DNA of 44,627 bases from Desulfobacteraceae bacterium Eth-SRB2 (lineage in GTDB: Bacteria; Desulfobacterota; Desulfobacteria; Desulfobacterales; UBA11574). The stretch is taken from contig RPGQ01000011.1 in the NCBI GenBank assembly GCA_004193595.1, positions 1-44,627 on the forward strand, in the 5' to 3' direction. Positions 1 through 7,847 of the stretch are shown in pieces. Both the position numbers and the translations under genes were made by a program. Positions within the stretch are counted from its first letter, which is position 1; every line of letters begins with the position of its first letter. Below the pieces are notes generated by a model that ran no database searches, had not been told where the DNA came from, and worked only from the letters and a program-made list of their open reading frames with translations.

Positions 1-102
1 TTAACCTCGAGATTCTGAACCCTGAGCCCGTGATCGATCACAGTAAAAATCCTGGCCCAGAGGACCGGGTTTTTAATTTAAAAATAAAACAGAGGAAAAA
101 AC

Positions 103-528
103 TTGAATCCACACCGAACCCTAAAGCTATCTGCCAGGTTCATATTAGGCGGGGTATTTGTTTATGCCAGTTTCGACAAAATCCTCCAACCGTCAGCATT
201 TGCAGAAGTGGTATATAATTATAAGATTCTGCCGGACGGACTTATAAATCTAACGGCAATTGTGCTGCCCTGCCTGGAACTTGTTTTGGGAACTTTTCTT
301 ATTATCCATTTCTGGATGCCCGGAACAGTTGTAATGAGCAATCTTCTTATGATCACGTTTATAGGTGCCCTGCTGTTTAACATGGCCCGCGGGCTGGATA
401 TCAGTTGCGGTTGCTTTTCTGCCACTGCTGTTGAAAGTTCGATGAACATCTTGACTGTGTTACGGGATACTTCCTTTCTGGCAATAGCTGTTTATCTCCT
501 ATATTCATACTTTTTCCATAAAAACTAG
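103..528 (+). CDS. DoxX/MauE-family integral membrane protein
   Basis: A 141-residue, very hydrophobic protein with about four predicted membrane helices, the size and layout of the DoxX/MauE family. Family members are small inner-membrane proteins linked to quinone or thiol redox chemistry; the role of this one is unknown. The motif ISCGCFS near residue 105 gives a CxC pair at the membrane surface, as in MauE-like proteins thought to act on disulfides. The start is TTG, chosen because AGAGGAAA lies just upstream at 91-98 and the family-like sequence begins at once. The gene stands alone: the next gene runs on the other strand. Its true operon partner may lie left of the window. The family call is fairly safe; the function is not known. 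Confidence 0.7.
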   Translation: MNPHRTLKLSARFILGGVFVYASFDKILQPSAFAEVVYNYKILPDGLINLTAIVLPCLELVLGTFLIIHFWMPGTVVMSNLLMITFIGALLFNMARGLDISCGCFSATAVESSMNILTVLRDTSFLAIAVYLLYSYFFHKN

Positions 529-592
529 CCTCGGACACCGGGATTGGGCAAAAGTAGACGTTTCACACCGGAATCTAACGATTCGATAGGTT

Positions 593-1468
593 TTATGCTG
601 TTCCTATAAAAAAAGGTCTAAACGATTTTTCATCCTTTCTTAACGCCGCATCGATCTCGTCAAGAAGCCTGGTTTTAGCTTGGGGCAGCCTTCCTTCAAG
701 GTTGATATAGTTCGTATAATGGTCGCTCATAACATATGAGGAAACCTGAATATTCTTTATCAGCCGTGCGGTTTCATGCAACACCTCATGAGGACCCAGC
801 ATTTTAAAGGATTGGTTCTGAACTTCTTCCAGAAGAGGCGTGTTTATTTTCGGAACAAAGGTGCGCAGCCGGATAAAATCAGGTTTTATTTGATTTAATA
901 CCTTTGCCGTCTCCCGGGCATGGGATACGGTCCGGTTTTTTCCGCCCATACCCAGGATAACATATAGGCTCAGCTCTATGCCGGCATCCATGACCCACTT
1001 TCCCGCTTCTATCTGCTCTTGGCTGAAGGTCCCCTTTTTTATGTATTTTAGAATCACATCGTCACCCGATTCCAGGCCGACATGTATCCGGGAAAGGCCT
1101 GCATCCGCCAAACGTTTAAGACCCCGGGGCCCTTTTTTGTGAATATATTGCGAAGAACCGTATACGGTGATCCTCTCTAATCCCGGAAAAATCTTTCTTG
1201 CAAAACTAAGAATTTCACATAAATCATCGGTTTTCATGGCGATAGTGTTTCCGGCCGGCAAAAAAAGGGTTCGAACTTTTTGTCCGTAGATATCAGAGGC
1301 CTCTAAAATATCCTCTTTTATTTCAGCCACATCACGCACTCTGAATCTGGGACCATTTTTATAGACCATGCAAAAGGTGCATTTGTTGTGGGGGCAACCC
1401 ATGGTCGCCTGGATCAAGAGGGAGTCCGCCTCGCTGGGAGGCCTGTAAATGGGTCCTTGGTATCGCAT
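593..1468 (-). CDS. Radical SAM protein with CX4CX2C cluster motif
   Basis: A 291-residue radical SAM enzyme without other obvious domains. Near the N-terminus C25, C30 and C33 form CX4CX2C in the segment GCPHNKCTFC, a spacing one residue longer than the classical CX3CX2C. From family knowledge the three cysteines hold a [4Fe-4S] cluster that cleaves S-adenosylmethionine. Further along, SRIHVGLESGDD matches the conserved SAM-domain strand seen in Elp3/HemN-like radical SAM proteins. The C-terminal part has no recognised cluster or cobalamin motif. The substrate is unknown. It is divergent from the P-loop gene at 1585, with a 116-bp gap. No clear Shine-Dalgarno precedes the ATG, so the start is only moderately sure. 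Confidence 0.85.
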   Translation of the reverse strand: MRYQGPIYRPPSEADSLLIQATMGCPHNKCTFCMVYKNGPRFRVRDVAEIKEDILEASDIYGQKVRTLFLPAGNTIAMKTDDLCEILSFARKIFPGLERITVYGSSQYIHKKGPRGLKRLADAGLSRIHVGLESGDDVILKYIKKGTFSQEQIEAGKWVMDAGIELSLYVILGMGGKNRTVSHARETAKVLNQIKPDFIRLRTFVPKINTPLLEEVQNQSFKMLGPHEVLHETARLIKNIQVSSYVMSDHYTNYINLEGRLPQAKTRLLDEIDAALRKDEKSFRPFFIGTA

Positions 1469-1584
1469 ATAAAAATAGATGGAAATCCTGGATTTTTTCC
1501 TGTAACTAATTCAATTATAAGTTTAGTACCAAAATTTGAATAAAAACGCATCATAAAATCAAAATCTATTTCCGGATACATTTC

Positions 1585-2109
1585 ATGCAAAGGACAAACT
1601 GGTATGTAATAACCGGGGCCCCATGTTCCGGAAAAACTGCGGTAATAAGGGCACTTGAACAGCTGGGCTACCCGGTGGTTCATGAAGTGGCACGCGCATA
1701 CATCGATAAAGAATTAAAAAAGGGAAAAAGTATCGCCAGGATAAAATCGGATATCCTACTGTTTGAGCGCCATATTTTATATAAAAAGATTGAAATTGAG
1801 AAATCTCTTTCCAAAGACGCAACGGTTTTTCTGGATCGTGGGGTTCCGGACAGTATCGGATATTATATTATAGAAGGATTATACCCGGATGAACCCATCA
1901 AAAAGAGTAAGCAAACCCGGTATAAAAAAATATTTTTCTTTGAAAAATTACTTTTTGAAAAAGATGCTGTGAGATCGGAAGATGATAAAATCGCAACCGA
2001 GCTTGATCGTATTTTAAAGGAAAGTTATCAAACGCTGGGGTATGAAATTATTAGCGTTCCAATTCTGACTGTAAAAGACCGTATCGATTTTATTTTAAAG
2101 CATGTATAA
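1585..2109 (+). CDS. AAA_28-type P-loop ATPase/kinase
   Basis: A 174-residue single-domain P-loop protein. The Walker A motif GAPCSGKT is at residues 11-18, followed by a LID-rich helical region and FLDRGVPDSIGYY, which resembles the Walker-B/DRG segment of the NadR/AAA_28 group. Proteins of this group are small nucleotide-binding NTPases or kinases, many of unknown substrate. The length fits an AAA_28 domain standing alone. There are no membrane segments, so it is likely cytoplasmic. The start ATG is the first in frame and places the P-loop at the expected distance; the ribosome site is weak. It faces away from the radical SAM gene and towards the HD-GYP gene, with no operon partner. Confidence 0.75.
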   Translation: MQRTNWYVITGAPCSGKTAVIRALEQLGYPVVHEVARAYIDKELKKGKSIARIKSDILLFERHILYKKIEIEKSLSKDATVFLDRGVPDSIGYYIIEGLYPDEPIKKSKQTRYKKIFFFEKLLFEKDAVRSEDDKIATELDRILKESYQTLGYEIISVPILTVKDRIDFILKHV

Positions 2110-2142
2110 AAAAATAACCGTTATTGAATAAGGCACCGTGAA

Positions 2143-2880
2143 CTATATCGTCTGAACCGCTTCAATATTTTCAGAAATCAGTCCCATGTGAAACGTATGC
2201 CCTTCCACGCTCTCTTCCTCTAATAATTTCAGAAAAGCATCCACCACCTTTGGGTCGAACTGGGTGCCGCTCCCTTCCCTTATCATCTCAGCCGCGATTT
2301 CAATAGGTATTCCGTTCCGGTAGGGTCGATCAGAGATCAACGCGTCGAATACATCGGCAACCGCCAGGATGCGAGCACCAAAACTTATCTCTTCTCCGGA
2401 GAGACTATCGGGATACCCTTTTCCGTTGAACCACTCATGGTGCTGCATGGCCACAGGTATAACTTCAGCATATTGTTCAATAGGTTGTAGAATTTTTACT
2501 CCTTTTTCCGGGTGCTCACAAATAATGCGGTACTCTTCATCAGTTAACTTCCCGGGCTTGTCGAGAATGCTGGCGGGAATGCCGATCTTGCCAATGTCAT
2601 GGAGCAGTCCGGCCTGCTGAAGGTTGTCCAATTGTCTCCGCGTAAGTCCCAAAATAAGGCCAATTTTTAGTGCCAGATGTGTGACTCTTTCCGAGTGCCC
2701 CGCCATCCAGGGGGATTGTGCATCAATAGCTCGGGCCAGGGCGGTTAGTGTGCCCCGGTTGAGCTTGTCCAATCTTTTATTTACTTCTAATATTTCTTTT
2801 ATGTTTCTTTCTAGATCTTTGTTTCTTTCTTCCCAATCATAGAAAATAAAGTCCAGAGAATGCTTAGAACTTATCTTCAT
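2143..2880 (-). CDS. HD-GYP domain protein (c-di-GMP phosphodiesterase-like)
   Basis: A 245-residue protein made almost entirely of an HD-GYP domain after a short charged, coiled-coil-like N-terminus (residues 15-40). Metal and catalytic residues are visible: H62 in GHSERV, H94-D95 with K98 in HDIGKIG, H123, H147-H148, the signature NGKGYP at 152-157, and D176 in VADVFDAL. All positions expected of an active family member are present, so hydrolysis of cyclic di-GMP is plausible. No receiver or PAS domain is attached, so it probably gets its input from a partner or is constitutive. The ATG is preceded by AAGGAAG at a normal distance. It is convergent with the P-loop gene, 33 bp apart. Confidence 0.9.
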   Translation of the reverse strand: MKISSKHSLDFIFYDWEERNKDLERNIKEILEVNKRLDKLNRGTLTALARAIDAQSPWMAGHSERVTHLALKIGLILGLTRRQLDNLQQAGLLHDIGKIGIPASILDKPGKLTDEEYRIICEHPEKGVKILQPIEQYAEVIPVAMQHHEWFNGKGYPDSLSGEEISFGARILAVADVFDALISDRPYRNGIPIEIAAEMIREGSGTQFDPKVVDAFLKLLEEESVEGHTFHMGLISENIEAVQTI

Positions 2881-3062
2881 TGTTTCTTCTTCCTTTCCCG
2901 CCTCTTCTATGTTTTCAGTAAGAACTTCATTGTCTTTTATTTTCTCAAACAGATTTTCCGTCTCAAAAATCAGATCACATTTTTAGACTTAAAAATTAGG
3001 CGAGCTTGCGGTGAATAACTGTTTTTTTATCCCCCGTTCCCACTCATTTTCCTGTGACTCTA

Positions 3063-3239
3063 TCAGAAAATCAGCCACAAGACTCTATCTTCTTTTTTTT
3101 GTGACTCAAGAAGAATTCCAAGAGCCTCGGTAGAAATACATGATATAGAAAATTTTGTAAACCAGTAATTATCTTTCATTGCTTGATCATATCCTTTTTC
3201 GGGATTTTCCAGTTTTAAATCCTCTAAAACAGCAGGCAT
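3063..3239 (-). CDS. Small hypothetical ORF or gene remnant (58 aa)
   Basis: A 58-codon frame starting ATG at 3239 and ending TGA at 3063. The composition is protein-like (mixed charged and hydrophobic, for example LEDLKLENPEKGYDQAMKD then NYWFTKFSIS), and the reading frame stays open about 14 codons before the ATG. I do not recognise it. No good ribosome site precedes the ATG, so it may be the 3' remnant of a decayed gene rather than a complete one. Confidence 0.25.
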   Translation of the reverse strand: MPAVLEDLKLENPEKGYDQAMKDNYWFTKFSISCISTEALGILLESQKKEDRVLWLIF

Positions 3240-3374
3240 TGCCTCATTTTCTATGATATGGATAAGGAAAAGCCTTCGAATTTATATAGAATAATGCCTA
3301 TTGTACGTCAAGAAGTAGTTTACACAATATATGGCATTTTCAATCGATGAAAATCTCCGGCTCGCCCTTAGGGG

Positions 3375-3493
3375 TGAAAATTGATGAGAACAAAAGATCA
3401 TCATCCGATTGACCATCTGGATAAAATGTATGACGATATCATGTTGTTTAAACCCGCTTCAATTAAGATTATAAAAATTCTCATCAATTTTCA
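3375..3493. repeat. Perfect 16-bp inverted repeat flanking a small ORF
   Basis: TGAAAATTGATGAGAA at 3375-3390 is exactly complementary to 3478-3493. The arms are 87 bp apart. The left arm contains the ATG of a 45-codon ORF (3384-3521), so a transcript could mask its own start codon by pairing. It could equally be a decayed MITE. Confidence 0.6.
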
Positions 3494-3726
3494 TGCAAAA
3501 TTCAGGTATAACGTTTTTTGAGACCCAGGCTAAACGCATTTGATTTCGGTGCAGCGTAGCGACAACGTGGAGCGTTCTCTCTGTATGGGGAATTCAATGC
3601 GTTTGCCTTGTTTTGAGACCCTATCCTGCTTGACGAGTCACATTCACTTTAGTATTAACCATATATACCATTTTGTGGAAACAACCCTTCTGTATAGGAA
3701 GTTTAACAAATTAAGGGGGCTAATTA

Positions 3727-4362
3727 ATGAAAAAAATAATTGCAATCATTGCGAGTCTGGCACTGGCCATATCTCTTTTTTCATGTGCAGGGCCGACACA
3801 AAAAGAAAAAGGAGCAAAAACCGGAGGTTTAATTGGAACTGGTGGCGGTGCAATTCTCGGTCAAGTTATTGCCGGGGATACAGAATCCACTCTTCTCGGA
3901 GCGGCAATCGAAACGGATTTTGGTGATATCGCCGGCCATCAAATTGGTGCATATATGGACAGACAAGAGCAGGAGTTGAGATCAGCGATGGCTGCGAGTG
4001 AGGCTGCCAGTATTCAGAGAACCCAGAATGTATTGACGGCTACTTTCCATTCTGAATTCTTGTTTGACTTTGACTCTTCAACCTTAAAACCAGGGGCATA
4101 TGCGGAACTTGCCCGAGTTGCTAATGTATTAAACAGATATCCACAGACAACCATCAGGGTCGAGGGCCATACCGACTCAAAAGGTTCTGAAGCATATAAC
4201 CAAGCTTTGTCTGAAAAACGGTCACTGGCGGTTAAAAGCGCTCTGACACAAAGGGGGGTCGATCCCACAAGAATACAAACCGTGGGTTTTGGTAAGTCAC
4301 AACCCATACCATCAAATGACGCAATGAATAGAGGGGTTGTGATTGTAATTATACCTACTTAG
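3727..4362 (+). CDS. OmpA-family peptidoglycan-binding outer-membrane lipoprotein
   Basis: A 211-residue lipoprotein. The signal peptide ends in the lipobox LFSC with C20 as the lipid-attachment residue. Residues about 35-65 form a glycine-zipper segment (GGLIGTGGGAILG), as in YiaD/SlyB-like proteins. Residues about 105-211 are an OmpA C-terminal domain with FDFDSSTLKP, the motif VEGHTDSKGSEAYN and LSEKRSLAV, which in the family binds diaminopimelate in peptidoglycan. The usual final NRRVEI reads NRGVVIVI, so one of the two ligand-region arginines is replaced; binding may be altered. The strong ribosome site AAGGGGG at 3712-3718 fixes the ATG. It is monocistronic by context. Confidence 0.9.
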   Translation: MKKIIAIIASLALAISLFSCAGPTQKEKGAKTGGLIGTGGGAILGQVIAGDTESTLLGAAIETDFGDIAGHQIGAYMDRQEQELRSAMAASEAASIQRTQNVLTATFHSEFLFDFDSSTLKPGAYAELARVANVLNRYPQTTIRVEGHTDSKGSEAYNQALSEKRSLAVKSALTQRGVDPTRIQTVGFGKSQPIPSNDAMNRGVVIVIIPT

Positions 4363-4384
4363 AAAATATAGAGTAAAAAAAAGG

Positions 4385-4618
4385 GTAACCGTTCACTGTT
4401 CAAAGGTTCAGGGGTTCAAGGTTTCATTCTTGTCCCCGGACTACATTTGAGATGCGTATTTACGAGAAAAGTGTCAGTTTCGTCAGTCCTAATCCAAAAT
4501 TTTATGCTAAATTAGCAATTACTTGGGAAAATGAATATTTGTAAAAAGGACTTCATATCTTCAATGCCTTCTTTGTCCTTAACCTTGAACGTTGAACCCT
4601 GAACCGTGAATGGATACA
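4385..4618. repeat. Inverted-repeat-bounded intergenic element
   Basis: The left arm 4385-4424 (starting GTAACCGTTCACTGTTCA) and right arm 4581-4617 (reverse complement starting GTATCCATTCACGGTTCA) form an imperfect ~40-bp inverted repeat rich in TTGAAC/GTTCAA. The interior, 4425-4580, has no gene. Relatives of the right arm sit at 20773-20797 and, weakly, at 11-42, so this is a dispersed non-coding repeat of the genome. The whole gap 4363-4677 is accounted for by it. Confidence 0.6.
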
Positions 4619-4677
4619 AAAAAGGAATATTAGGCATATTTCGAGTTTTTCCAACGCAGCCAGGCGAGAGGTGAGCC

Positions 4678-5061
4678 CTAACCTCTTAGGACAAAAGTAT
4701 GCACCACGTCAAAGAGATCATTCACACGAACAGGTTTGGCAAGGAAGGCATCTGCCCCGCAATTTCTGGCGGGTTGTTCATTGGCAGGATTGTCCGACAT
4801 CAGAAGGCATTTTTTGCCCGGATTTTTCTCCTTGAATTTACCCATAAGTTCAAATCCGTTCAACCCGGGCACGTCAATTTCTGAAATAATTATGTCAGGA
4901 CTCTCATAATCCTCTATATATCTCCAGGCAGCCAAACCGCTATCAAAAGATAAAACATCTCTGTTCACACAATACATTAAAACGGTGACCACAAAATCTC
5001 GGACCATGAGGTCATCATCAATAACAGCTATCTTTACGTTTGGTATATTGACAGGATTCAC
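4678..5061 (-). CDS. Single-domain receiver with Glu at the phosphosite
   Basis: A 127-residue stand-alone CheY-like receiver. The acidic pocket D15-D16-D17, S89 at the conserved Ser/Thr switch and K109-P110 are present. The phosphoacceptor position, four residues before the conserved P65 and eight before G69, is E61 (SEIDVPGLNG) instead of Asp; the codon is GAA. In receiver work Asp-to-Glu often mimics phosphorylation, so this may be a constitutively active or pseudo-receiver. There is no output domain, so it must act by binding a partner. It starts with GTG inside the stop of the upstream gene (GTGA, 5058-5061), which implies translational coupling with that 146-residue protein, its likely partner. 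Confidence 0.85.
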   Translation of the reverse strand: MNPVNIPNVKIAVIDDDLMVRDFVVTVLMYCVNRDVLSFDSGLAAWRYIEDYESPDIIISEIDVPGLNGFELMGKFKEKNPGKKCLLMSDNPANEQPARNCGADAFLAKPVRVNDLFDVVHTFVLRG

Positions 5062-5498
5062 GCTACTTTCAGAAAATTCACATCTCGAATTTGGAATTTG
5101 AATATTAGTGTCTCACAGATCTTGTTCAAGTTATCGGTGAGAGCCTTTTTCCTTAAATGACCCCTGAGACGGTCTTCAGCCAGGGCTTTAGCCATTATGG
5201 CCAAAAGCTGAACTCGCTGATGAAACAGATGCTCTTCCGAGGTCTTTTTTTTGGAAACAATTTCTGTTTGGGGCTCAAAGCCATTGTCCTTTAAAGTGGA
5301 GGATTCGCTGACCAGATGGAGGGAATGATAGAAAACATAATTCGCATTTTCGATAATGGCCCTTTTTCGATAATTTCCGAGAGGACAATCTTTTAAATAG
5401 GCCTTGGCCATGATAATAAGAAGCTTTAATCGTGATGAAAAAATATCATCGTCCGACATTGCTCTCATCCTCACGAACGCCGGGTCCAATTTAATCAT
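5058..5498 (-). CDS. Hypothetical protein with internal duplication
   Basis: A 146-residue soluble protein that I do not recognise. It consists of two related helical units: residues 23-55 and 95-127 align without gaps at an offset of 72, with 15 of the first 33 positions identical. The shared pattern is R..LL.IMAKA...D...G..RK.A...N.N. The linker at 63-90 is polar. No signal peptide or membrane helix is seen. The ATG is preceded by AAGGA at proper spacing. Its stop overlaps the GTG of the receiver downstream, so the two are made together. It could be the target or scaffold of that receiver; this is inference from gene order only. Confidence 0.7.
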   Translation of the reverse strand: MIKLDPAFVRMRAMSDDDIFSSRLKLLIIMAKAYLKDCPLGNYRKRAIIENANYVFYHSLHLVSESSTLKDNGFEPQTEIVSKKKTSEEHLFHQRVQLLAIMAKALAEDRLRGHLRKKALTDNLNKICETLIFKFQIRDVNFLKVA

Positions 5499-5702
5499 AA
5501 TATGTCCTTGTCTTTGATTTTCTTAGTAATAAATATTACCTCCAGGCCATTTAATATACTGCCTTTTTTAACCTGTCAGCATGTGGATGTCAATACATAT
5601 TTTCAGGGATTGAGACCCGTTAAAAGGTAACTTACTAACATCTCAATAAATGATTTAGGCGGGTCAATATAATTATTTTAGAGGTCGGAACTTATTGGGA
5701 AG

Positions 5703-6398
5703 CTACATTAAAAGTTCCTTTTTTTCTTTTTCCGTCAAATTACGCCAGGCTCCCTCGGCCAGCCTTCCCAGTTTGACTTTTGAAACCCTTATTCGCTTTA
5801 ACCGTGTCACACGGCTCCCAACTTTTCTGACCATGCGTCGTATCTGCCTATTTCTACCCTCTTTGAGTATGATACGAAAACGTCTGGAAGAAATTCTCCG
5901 GATCTTTGCGGGTCTGGTCTTGCTCCCCATCATGGGCAGCCCCGAAGCAATATTCCGGAGAGAGCCATCGGTTATGGGCTTTGAGACGGTAACGTCATAC
6001 TCTTTTTCATGATCAAAGGAAGGATGTGAAAGTCTGTGATGGAGACTGCCGTCATTGGTCAGAATCAAAAGCCCGGTTGAGTCCTTGTCAAGCCTTCCGA
6101 TGGGATAGACACGTTCGGAGATATCTATAAGATCAAGCACTATTTTTTCACCCGGATGACTGCAGCTTGTAACATATCCTTTGGGCTTGTTCAGCACGAT
6201 GTACATCGGCTCGCTTTTCAGCGCGATAACCTTTCCATCAAATTCTACTCGGTCTTTCTCAGAATCTACCTTTGTACCGAGTTCGGTAACAATCCTGCTG
6301 TTGACCCTGACAAGCCCTTGTCTGATATATTCTTCTCCTTTTCTTCTGGAACAGATACCGGCTTCGGAAAGAAATTTTTGCAAACGCATCGTAATCAT
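5703..6398 (-). CDS. rluB: RsuA/RluB-family 23S rRNA pseudouridine synthase
   Basis: A 231-residue pseudouridine synthase. Residues 4-60 form an S4 RNA-binding domain (RLQKFLSEAGICSRRKGEEYI). The catalytic domain follows, with YIVLNKPKGYVTS and the active-site motif GRLDKDSTGLLILTNDG, where the Asp of RLD is the nucleophile, and EGRNRQIRRM near the end. The order and length fit RluB, which modifies helix 89 of 23S rRNA, but RsuA and RluE are close relatives, so the exact target is inferred. The frame opens with ATG ATT ACG ATG; the second ATG, four codons in, fits relatives slightly better. It is followed in the same direction by nothing within 200 bp. Confidence 0.9.
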   Translation of the reverse strand: MITMRLQKFLSEAGICSRRKGEEYIRQGLVRVNSRIVTELGTKVDSEKDRVEFDGKVIALKSEPMYIVLNKPKGYVTSCSHPGEKIVLDLIDISERVYPIGRLDKDSTGLLILTNDGSLHHRLSHPSFDHEKEYDVTVSKPITDGSLRNIASGLPMMGSKTRPAKIRRISSRRFRIILKEGRNRQIRRMVRKVGSRVTRLKRIRVSKVKLGRLAEGAWRNLTEKEKKELLM

Positions 6399-6567
6399 GT
6401 TCTATATTTTAATCACCAAACCACGAAAATACAATAACAGCTAAATATTTAATAAATGGGGAGGTCGGGGAGTTTTTCTTTTAAAGTCCCAAATTAAGCG
6501 GAATGAATGATCCGCAACGAAACCGTACACTGTTTGAATGCCCCTCAATTCATTTGTGGATGAAAAT

Positions 6568-7752
6568 TTAAGATCTGTAATCTGCGTTGATCCTTACATA
6601 GTCCACGGAAAAATCGCAAGTATATATCAAATCAGAACCCCGGCCCATGTTCAAATCAATGGTTACAACAAATTCCGGTTTACAAAGAACCTTTGTGGCC
6701 TCAGCCTCAGCGGCTTTTCCGCACCCCATGCCGCCTTTCACCATTTGAACATCATCAAAATAAACATCTATCTTATTCGGGTCTATGTCAGCATCCGACC
6801 TGCCCGCAGAGGCCACAATGCGCCCCCAGTTGGCATCCTCTCCGAAAAATGAAGTCTTTACCAGAGGAGAATGGGCAACCGTGTCTGCAACGTTTCGGGC
6901 ATCAGAATCCGACACCGCCCCCCGAACCATAATTTCAACCAGCTTTGTCACCCCTTCCCCATCCCTTACCAGCTGTTTGGCCAGGTCCAGAAAGATTTCA
7001 TCCAAAACCTTTTGAAAAACATTTTTATGGGCTACGCTTCGAATAACAGCCCCGGACAGCCCGTTTGCCATGACCATAACCGTATCGTTGGTGCTGGTAT
7101 CCCCGTCAATGGTGATCCGGTTAAAAGACCGGTCTGCAACCTTAACCAAAGTCTCTTTTAAAACGTCCGGTGACGCTTCAACATCGGTACAGATAAAGCA
7201 GAGCATAGTGGCCATATCCGGACGGATCATTCCGGCGCCTTTGGCAACACCGGCAACGGTAAAATTCTTCCCTTCCACAACTCCCTGTGCCAAGGCCGTC
7301 TTGGGGACCGAGTCTGTTGTCATTATGGACCGGGCCAGGTCTAAAATTCCGTCGGGCTGAAGTGATCTGACAAGGTCGGAAACCGCTGTTTTAATCTTTT
7401 CAATGGGAAGGGGCTCACCGATAACACCTGTTGAAGCCACAAACACCAGATCGTTTGAAATTCCGAGTTCAGATGCTGCGAGACTTGTCATGGTTCTGGC
7501 ATCACGCATGCCCTGTTCTCCGGTACAGCAGTTGGCATTTCCGCTGTTGACAATAATCGCCTGGCAGACACCCGATTTCATCAACTCCATGTCCAGAAGA
7601 ACCGGCGCCGCCTTAACTCGGTTTTTAGTAAACAGACCGGCGACATTTGCCGGTACCTGTGAATAGATAAGCCCGAGATCCTTTTGACCATTTTTTTTAA
7701 GACCCGACGCAACCCCGGCGGCCTTAAAACCGGGACACATTATGACACTCAT
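6568..7752 (-). CDS. argJ: Bifunctional glutamate/ornithine N-acetyltransferase ArgJ
   Basis: A 394-residue ArgJ, full length for the family. It moves the acetyl group from N-acetylornithine to glutamate, closing the cyclic arginine pathway in the cytoplasm. The hallmark KGAGMIRPDMATML is present; family members cut themselves between the Ala and the Thr of MATML, and the Thr becomes the new N-terminus and nucleophile. TIDGDTSTNDT and GEDANWGRIVAS, both conserved, are present, so the enzyme should be active. Whether it also uses acetyl-CoA cannot be read here. The start ATG has AAAGGAAACG upstream. It is divergent from truA, with 95 bp between them, so both promoters share that gap. No other arginine gene is nearby. 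Confidence 0.96.
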   Translation of the reverse strand: MSVIMCPGFKAAGVASGLKKNGQKDLGLIYSQVPANVAGLFTKNRVKAAPVLLDMELMKSGVCQAIIVNSGNANCCTGEQGMRDARTMTSLAASELGISNDLVFVASTGVIGEPLPIEKIKTAVSDLVRSLQPDGILDLARSIMTTDSVPKTALAQGVVEGKNFTVAGVAKGAGMIRPDMATMLCFICTDVEASPDVLKETLVKVADRSFNRITIDGDTSTNDTVMVMANGLSGAVIRSVAHKNVFQKVLDEIFLDLAKQLVRDGEGVTKLVEIMVRGAVSDSDARNVADTVAHSPLVKTSFFGEDANWGRIVASAGRSDADIDPNKIDVYFDDVQMVKGGMGCGKAAEAEATKVLCKPEFVVTIDLNMGRGSDLIYTCDFSVDYVRINADYRS

Positions 7753-7807
7753 GTTTATACGTTTCCTTTAAAATTCATTTTAATAGATCCTTCCCCAATG
7801 GATTTCA

Positions 7808-7825
7808 TTTGACAGAATAGTCAAA
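7808..7825. promoter_or_regulatory. Small palindrome in the argJ-truA divergent promoter region
   Basis: TTTGAC-6 bp-GTCAAA is a perfect inverted repeat in the 95-bp divergent gap, followed by another TTGTCAA. It may be an operator or simply overlapping promoter hexamers. No regulator is assigned. Confidence 0.3.
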
Positions 7826-7847
7826 TATTGTCAATTTGCATTATTAA

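Larger units (their letters stand above)
2881..3726. other. Long intergenic stretch with two possible small ORFs and an inverted repeat
   Basis: An 846-bp gap with no gene over 60 codons. It holds a 58-codon minus-strand ORF (3063-3239), a perfect 16-bp inverted repeat (3375-3390 and 3478-3493), and between the repeat arms a 45-codon plus-strand ORF (3384-3521) preceded by AGGGG at 3370-3374. A weaker inverted pair, AAACGCATT at about 3531 and AATGCGTTT at about 3598, lies before the OmpA gene. The promoter of the OmpA lipoprotein must be in the right-hand end. Confidence 0.6.

Noticed and set aside
3540..3926. 128-residue ORF overlapping the OmpA gene
   Set aside because: It runs out of frame into the lipoprotein's signal-peptide coding region and has low-quality composition.
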